Assembly: GCA_024291935.2 (NCBI GenBank)
Contig: CM044317.1
Span: 57,836,730 to 57,900,729 of the forward strand
Length of the DNA: 64,000 bases
Source: Okapia johnstoni
Lineage: Eukaryota > Chordata > Mammalia > Artiodactyla > Giraffidae
Direction of reading: 5' to 3'
Below are positions 59,223-64,000 of the stretch, one piece after another. The notes beneath the pieces were generated by a model. The model did no database searches. It worked only from the letters and a program-made list of their open reading frames with translations, and was not told the DNA's origin. How positions within the stretch are numbered: position 1 is the stretch's first letter; each line of letters starts with the position of its first letter. Made by a program: the position numbers and the translations under genes.

Positions 59223-60857
59223 CTGTAAGGATTGGAAATCAATGTGAATAATTTAAAGCACTGGATGATAGATGGCAGGTAGAGACTTACTGCTTTCCCA
59301 GTCACTGAAAACCATAATGGAAGAGTTATGTCCTTCTCCACTGATAACCACGCCCCTCCCCAGGGAATCACAAGATTGCTGTAAAATGTTTGGAGGAATT
59401 TCAAATACTAGATTATAGGTAACCTCGTGGAGATTAGAGGCAGGTTTGAAGGGAAGTTAAGAACTGCTATAAAAAAAAAAAAAAAAGAATTGCTATAAGC
59501 CTTTTGCACAGAGTATACAGAGGACAACAAATCAGGACCAAGGATGGGAGAGAGGAGAAGCCAGGAAAGGCTCTACAGAGGTGTGTTAGTCTTGGAGGAG
59601 GAACAGAAGTTGAATAAGAGGCTGAGACCAAGAAGGGCATTCCAGACGTGGAGAACAGTGCTCTCAAACCACAGAGGTCTGTTACTCACAGCATTCCTAT
59701 TAGAAATTGTGAGATATGGCTGAGGGCATAGATCTTAGAAGGACACAAGATTATTTACTCCTTATCTCAGGCAGACAAGGTTAGGCCAACATGTTCCAAA
59801 AAGGTGGCATGTGTTAATCAAGGTAAGCAACTGATCAGAGGTCAAATGAGAATAATACAAACCCCAACTAACAAGATAGTACTGTCTGTGATACACTTCC
59901 AATAAGCTTCCTCCTGGGGGGATGGGCAAGAGCCCCAGATGGGAAGGAGGCTCTTCTTGATCTAGCCAAAGCACCTCTCCTAACTCATCCATCAAAATTA
60001 GATAAGAAAACCAAAGGGAACATGAATCTAAGTCAAGCGGAAGGAAGCCAGTTTCTAATTTCAAATGCACATCAAGTAAATATACTTAGTGAGGAATTCT
60101 GACTTGTGTTTGAGCCTGGCACAGTATGCACGGCTGAGGCTGTTGGAACCAAAGAAAACAAGTTCTGTGGCCAAGGCATTTATCTTACTGAGCAACAGTG
60201 TTTCCCTCTAATCCCTCAAAACTCTCGTAGTCATCATGATGCCCCATGAATCATGCAGCAGTTCCTGCTGTCACATCGCAGACAACAGACCACTCCAGAG
60301 ACAAAGGATGTTTTGAGTTTCATTGCTTTAACTTATTGGAAAACATAATAGTAAACGATTTCTTTCTTAAGAAGGTATTCTAGGCTTGCTCAATTCTTTA
60401 TTTTCCAAAATATTAATCTGAAAACAGCATATTATGTGGAGCCAGTGTCTCCCTTACTTTTGCGGTAATCTAGGGCTGGCCTGGAAAAACCATCCCAGTA
60501 CTATCTATAAATGACTGAGAGAGAGCTTCCTGCTAGAATTTGGACCTTTTATAGGAAAGCTTAAAAGGTGAAATCCTAATATCTATTTGTTCTTTTCTTT
60601 TGTTGAAACAAAATTTCAAATTTTAAGGCAATAAAAATTTCAACATAAAATTTTATGATCCACCACTCGCCTTGTATGTGCAGACATCTTTGGTGAATTT
60701 TATGTACAATGCCAATATATCATTTTCCTTAAAGAAGCAACTGGTGCAAAATAGACTGGGTCATGACCTGGGGAGATTCTGGGCCTCACTTAATGGAAGT
60801 TCTTAGCTTAAATACATATGTAGGACTTTATTGATGTTTATTATTTGTATTCTATTA
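59223..60857. other. METTL24 upstream intron DNA
   Basis: 59500-59690 resembles an ancient repeat (AAGAAGGGCATTCCAGACGT), probably L2/MIR class. The A-tract at 59471 is described separately. No exon recognised. Confidence 0.4.
59459..59497 (+). repeat. Poly(A) tract between short direct repeats
   Basis: An A16 run at 59471-59486 is flanked by AGAACTGCTATA and AGAATTGCTATA (one mismatch). This is the footprint expected of a retroposition event that copied only the poly(A) tail. Confidence 0.65.
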
Positions 60858-61107
60858 TCAGTTCAGTTCAGTTCAGTCGCTCAGTCGTGTCCGACTCTTT
60901 GCGACCCCATGAATTGCAGCACGCCAGGCCTCTCCGTCCATCAACAACTCCCGGAGTCTACACAAACCCATGTCCATCGAGTTGGTGATGCCATCCAACC
61001 ATCTCATCCTCTGTCATCCCCTTCTCCTCCCGCCCCCAATCCTACCCAGCATAAGGGTCTTTTCCAATGAGTCAACTATTAGCATGAGGTGGCCAAATTT
61101 ATTGGAG
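60858..61107 (-). mobile_element. BovB LINE 3' fragment ending in a fold-back
   Basis: About 240 bp of BovB 3' end with a TCAGTTCAGTTCAGTTCAG edge, very close to consensus. It stops at GGTGGCCAAA. The last bases, TATTGGAG, are shared with the left arm of the palindrome at 61098-61190, so the junction lies within that microhomology. Confidence 0.9.
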
Positions 61108-61190
61108 GCTCAGTCACCCATTTAGTAGTATAAGAAATACAAGATTATTATTTCTTATACTAATAAATGGGTGACTGAGCCTCCAATAAA
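61098..61190. repeat. Near-perfect palindrome, 42-bp arms, 9-bp loop
   Basis: The left arm 61098-61139 and right arm 61149-61190 are complementary at 41 of 42 positions (single G/T difference at 61125). The loop is CAAGATTAT. The left arm joins BovB sequence, the right arm joins unique DNA. Confidence 0.95.
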
Positions 61191-61762
61191 AGTAATGACG
61201 ATTAGGCAACTTAAAACTATTGACAAAATATATAGTCCTATAAGATCAAAGATTGTAATAGTGTAACTCTAGACAAAACAAGAAGCAAGCATTTCCTAGA
61301 CCATAATAGACTAGTCAGATACATGGTCCAGAGGCTGATGGCCAAGTCCAGTAATAGCACATTGAGGAGGCTAACAATGAAATCCTTGACTGACTTGGGA
61401 ATAAGCATTCCTAGTGCCTTGGAACAATCTTGCCATGAAATGCCCCCAAAATCTTGGTCAAAATTAAGACCAAAACGGAAGAGACTGTAAAATAAAGAAT
61501 GTTATTCATTATATAGTTCCACAAGAATCAAGTCATTTTCCACTGCAGTCACTGACCTACAAAACACCTTGAAAGGAATTCATAGCAAAAATCAGAATGA
61601 GACATTCTGTGCTCTAGAAAAACTGGCAGAATAGGCCTTCAGATAGTTAGATATTTTTAGGGGAAAATGTTTGAATCCAGTTTCCTGCATCTTCCCATAC
61701 TTCAAAAAGCACTATAACCATTAACTAAAATATATGTTTTTCACTACTAATAGTAACTTTCT
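61191..61762. other. Unassigned DNA
   Basis: No repeat or exon recognised. Confidence 0.45.
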
Positions 61763-61774
61763 ACCAAGATGTGT

Positions 61775-62682
61775 CAAGGCTGTATATTGTCACCCTGCTT
61801 ATTTAACTTATATGCAGAGTACATCATGAGAGACGCTGGGCTGGAGGAAGCACAAGCTGGAATCAAGATTGCCAGGAGAAATATCAATAACCTCAGATAT
61901 GCAGATGACACCACCTTTATGGCAGAAAGTGAAGAAGAACTAAAGAGCCTCTTGATGAAAGTGAAAGAGGAAAGTGAAAAAGTTGGCTTAAAGCTCAACA
62001 TTCAGAAAACTAAGATCATGGCATCTGGTCCCATCACTTCATGGGAAATGGATGGGGAAACAGTGGAAACAGTGGCTGACTTTATTTTGGGGGGCTCCAA
62101 AATCACTGCAGACAGTGATGCAGCCATGAAATTAAAAGACGCTTACTCCTTGGAAGGAAAGTTATGACCAACCTAGACAGCATATTAAAAAGCAGAGACA
62201 TTGCTTTGCCAAAAAAGGTCCATCTAGTCAAGGCTATGGTTTTTCCAGTAGTCATGTATGGATGTGAGAGTTGGACTGTGAAGAAAGCTGAGCACCGAAG
62301 AATTGATGCTTTTGAACTATTGTGTTGGAGAAGACTCTTGAGAGTCCCTTGGACTGCAAGGAGATCCAACCAGTCCATCCTAAAGGAGATCAGTCCTGGG
62401 TGTTCATTGGAAGGACTGATGTTGAAGCTGAAACTCCAATATTTTGGCCACCTCATGCGAAGAGTTGACTCATTGGAAAAGACCCTGATGCTGGGAAGGA
62501 TTGGGGGCAGGAGGAGAAGGGGACGACAGAGGATGAAATGGCTGGATGGCATCACCAACTCGATGGACATGAGTTTGGGTAAACTCCAGGAGTTTGTGAT
62601 GGACAGGGAGGCCTGTCGTGCTACAATTCATGGGGTCACAAAGAATCAGACATGACTGAGCGACTGAACTGAACTGAACTGA
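61775..62682 (+). mobile_element. BovB LINE, 908 bp, young, 12-bp TSD
   Basis: A perfect ACCAAGATGTGT duplication (61763-61774 and 62683-62694) flanks it. It starts at CQGCILSPCLFNLYAEYIM in the RT palm, has an intact YADD at 61898-61909, and reads on through NIQKTKIMASGPITSW. Near 62115 a small deletion (GTGATGCAGCC for the usual GTGACTGCAGCC) shifts the frame. The second frame then runs unbroken from [12 protein letters not shown] to the C-terminus ([11 protein letters not shown]). It has only this one frame error over more than 290 codons, so it is the least decayed copy in the window. It lacks the endonuclease and RT N-terminal part and cannot move alone. Confidence 0.95.
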
Positions 62683-62694
62683 ACCAAGATGTGT

Positions 62695-63455
62695 GCTTGC
62701 AACAGGCACATGCCCTGTTGTCAAAATCTATATCTACCACCCTCCCCACTCAGAACAGTCCTCAGAAGCTGAGAGACCATCTCCAAGCTTTTAGCTCTCA
62801 GTTTGGCTTATAAAATTTTCAATCTCTTTCTCAGACTATTGATTAATTTTTATCAACATCCTCAACCCAGTTTTTTTCTACTTCTCAATCTGCAATCACT
62901 GTTCAAAGGAAAAATAATAATAGAAAATGGAATTGAATCTTCTCCCAAGCAACTAGTAGAGAGCACATTTATTAGCTGGATCTGTCAACATGTCAATTTG
63001 TAGAATTCATTTCCTACTATTCTCCCACAAATAAAGGGAAAGTATGCCACTGCCTACCCATTTCTTGTCCCCACCTACCCATCCAAAGGAGAGGTTGCTA
63101 ATCTAATTAGTCAAACTCAGCATTCATCAAGCTTGTTCTTACTAGTAGGTATGTTGTGATGCCTTAAAACTTCATTGGCACTTGGTTCCATGCCCTGCCT
63201 CCTGCAGTCAGTTAGTTAGACCCAGGGCAGTTTAGTGAGTCCCAAAGGCATGTCTGGATCTCCTAAGCCTGAATCATTTATTCTAACGTAGCTTCCTGGG
63301 GTATCTTTATTAAAGTGGTATGATGATCCCATTTGCTACTGTTTCTTTTCATGTACCCTCCCTGAGAACCTCCAAAAGACAGGGATGTTCACAGCTGCTT
63401 GTTCATCATACCCTCTCAACGCCATTTAAATCTAACTCTAGCCTCTCTTAATCTT
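62695..63455. other. Unassigned DNA
   Basis: No repeat or exon recognised. Confidence 0.45.
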
Positions 63456-64000
63456 CTAGATTAAGAGGAGGTGGCAAGAATACACAGAGGAACTATACAA
63501 GAAAGGTCTTAATGACTCAGATAACTACAATGTTGCAGTCACTCGCCTAGAGTCAGACATCCTGGAGTGTGAAGTCAAGTGGGCCTTAGGAAGCATTACT
63601 ATGAACAAAGCTAGTGGAGGTGATGAAATTCCAGCTGAGCTATTTTAAATCTTAAAAGATAATGCTATTAAAGTGCTGCACTCACTATGCCAGCAAATTC
63701 GGAAAACTCAGCAGTGGCCACAGGACTGGAAAAGGTCAGTTTTCATTTCGATCCCAAAGAAGGGCAATACCAAACACTGTTCAAACTACCATACAATTGC
63801 ATTCATTTCACATGCTAGCAAGGTAATGCTCAAAATCCTTCAAGCAAAGCTTCAGTAGTATGTGAACCAAGAACTTCCCAATGTACAAACTGGGTTTCGA
63901 TGAGGCAGAGGAACCAGAAATCAAATTGCCAAAACTTGTTGGATCATGGAGAAAGCAAGGGAGTTTCAGAAAAACATCTACTTCTCTTTCATGGACTACA
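63456..64000 (+). mobile_element. BovB LINE, running off the window
   Basis: Plus strand, starting at the KKRWQEYTEELY linker position (ATTAAGAGGAGGTGGCAAG). It continues through SITMNKASGGDEIPAELF (then a stop), HSLCQQIRKTQQWPQDWKRS and ISHASKVMLKILQAKLQ (stop). The RT palm YFSFMDY is reached at the right edge. At least three in-frame stops show it is dead. The 3' part lies beyond 64000. Confidence 0.92.

Overview
The window is nuclear DNA from a ruminant, most likely a bovid. The evidence is the dense mix of BovB (RTE-class) LINEs, Bov-tA and BOV-A2 SINEs, and the older cetartiodactyl CHR SINEs, over a background of general mammalian repeats (L1, L2, MIR, MER5, MLT1). I cannot tell cattle, sheep and goat apart from this sequence.

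One protein-coding gene is supported, on the minus strand: METTL24 (methyltransferase-like 24). It shows as two internal coding exons, 59083-59222 and 49717-49945. They splice in frame across a 9.1 kb intron and encode the start of the SAM-binding methyltransferase fold. The first and last exons were not found, so the window appears to be an internal slice of a large gene. Everything right of 59222 would be upstream intron and everything left of 49717 downstream intron. This fits the long METTL24 introns of other mammals (human 6q21; from memory, cattle chromosome 9).

Layout: 1-6.2 kb holds two MLT1 LTRs, one cut by a BovB, plus a second BovB carrying a SINE with transduced sequence. 6.2-17.3 kb is a nested SINE cluster followed by five more BovB/SINE blocks, including a 2.3 kb BovB at 14.6-17.0 kb. 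17.3-25.2 kb is mostly unassigned DNA with scattered SINEs and an L2. 25.2-28.1 kb is an old L1 followed by a ruminant L1 with a 5' inversion. 29.2-32.9 kb is a head-to-tail pair of BovBs, one almost full length. 35.2-38.4 kb is a BovB inserted antisense into another BovB. 43.1-45.7 kb is a 2.6 kb BovB carrying a SINE. 45.7-60.8 kb is BovB-free and contains both METTL24 exons. 60.8-64 kb has three more BovBs, one ending in a near-perfect palindrome and one very young.

I count 14 BovB insertions: eight in the METTL24 sense orientation and six antisense. All are 5'-truncated, frameshifted or stop-interrupted, so none encodes an active element. I found no RNA gene, CRISPR array, operon or undescribed multi-gene system. 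What deserves a second look is mostly insertion mechanics (fold-back junction, transduction, twin priming, very long direct repeat) and the double-strand RNA potential of the antisense BovB pair inside a transcribed intron.
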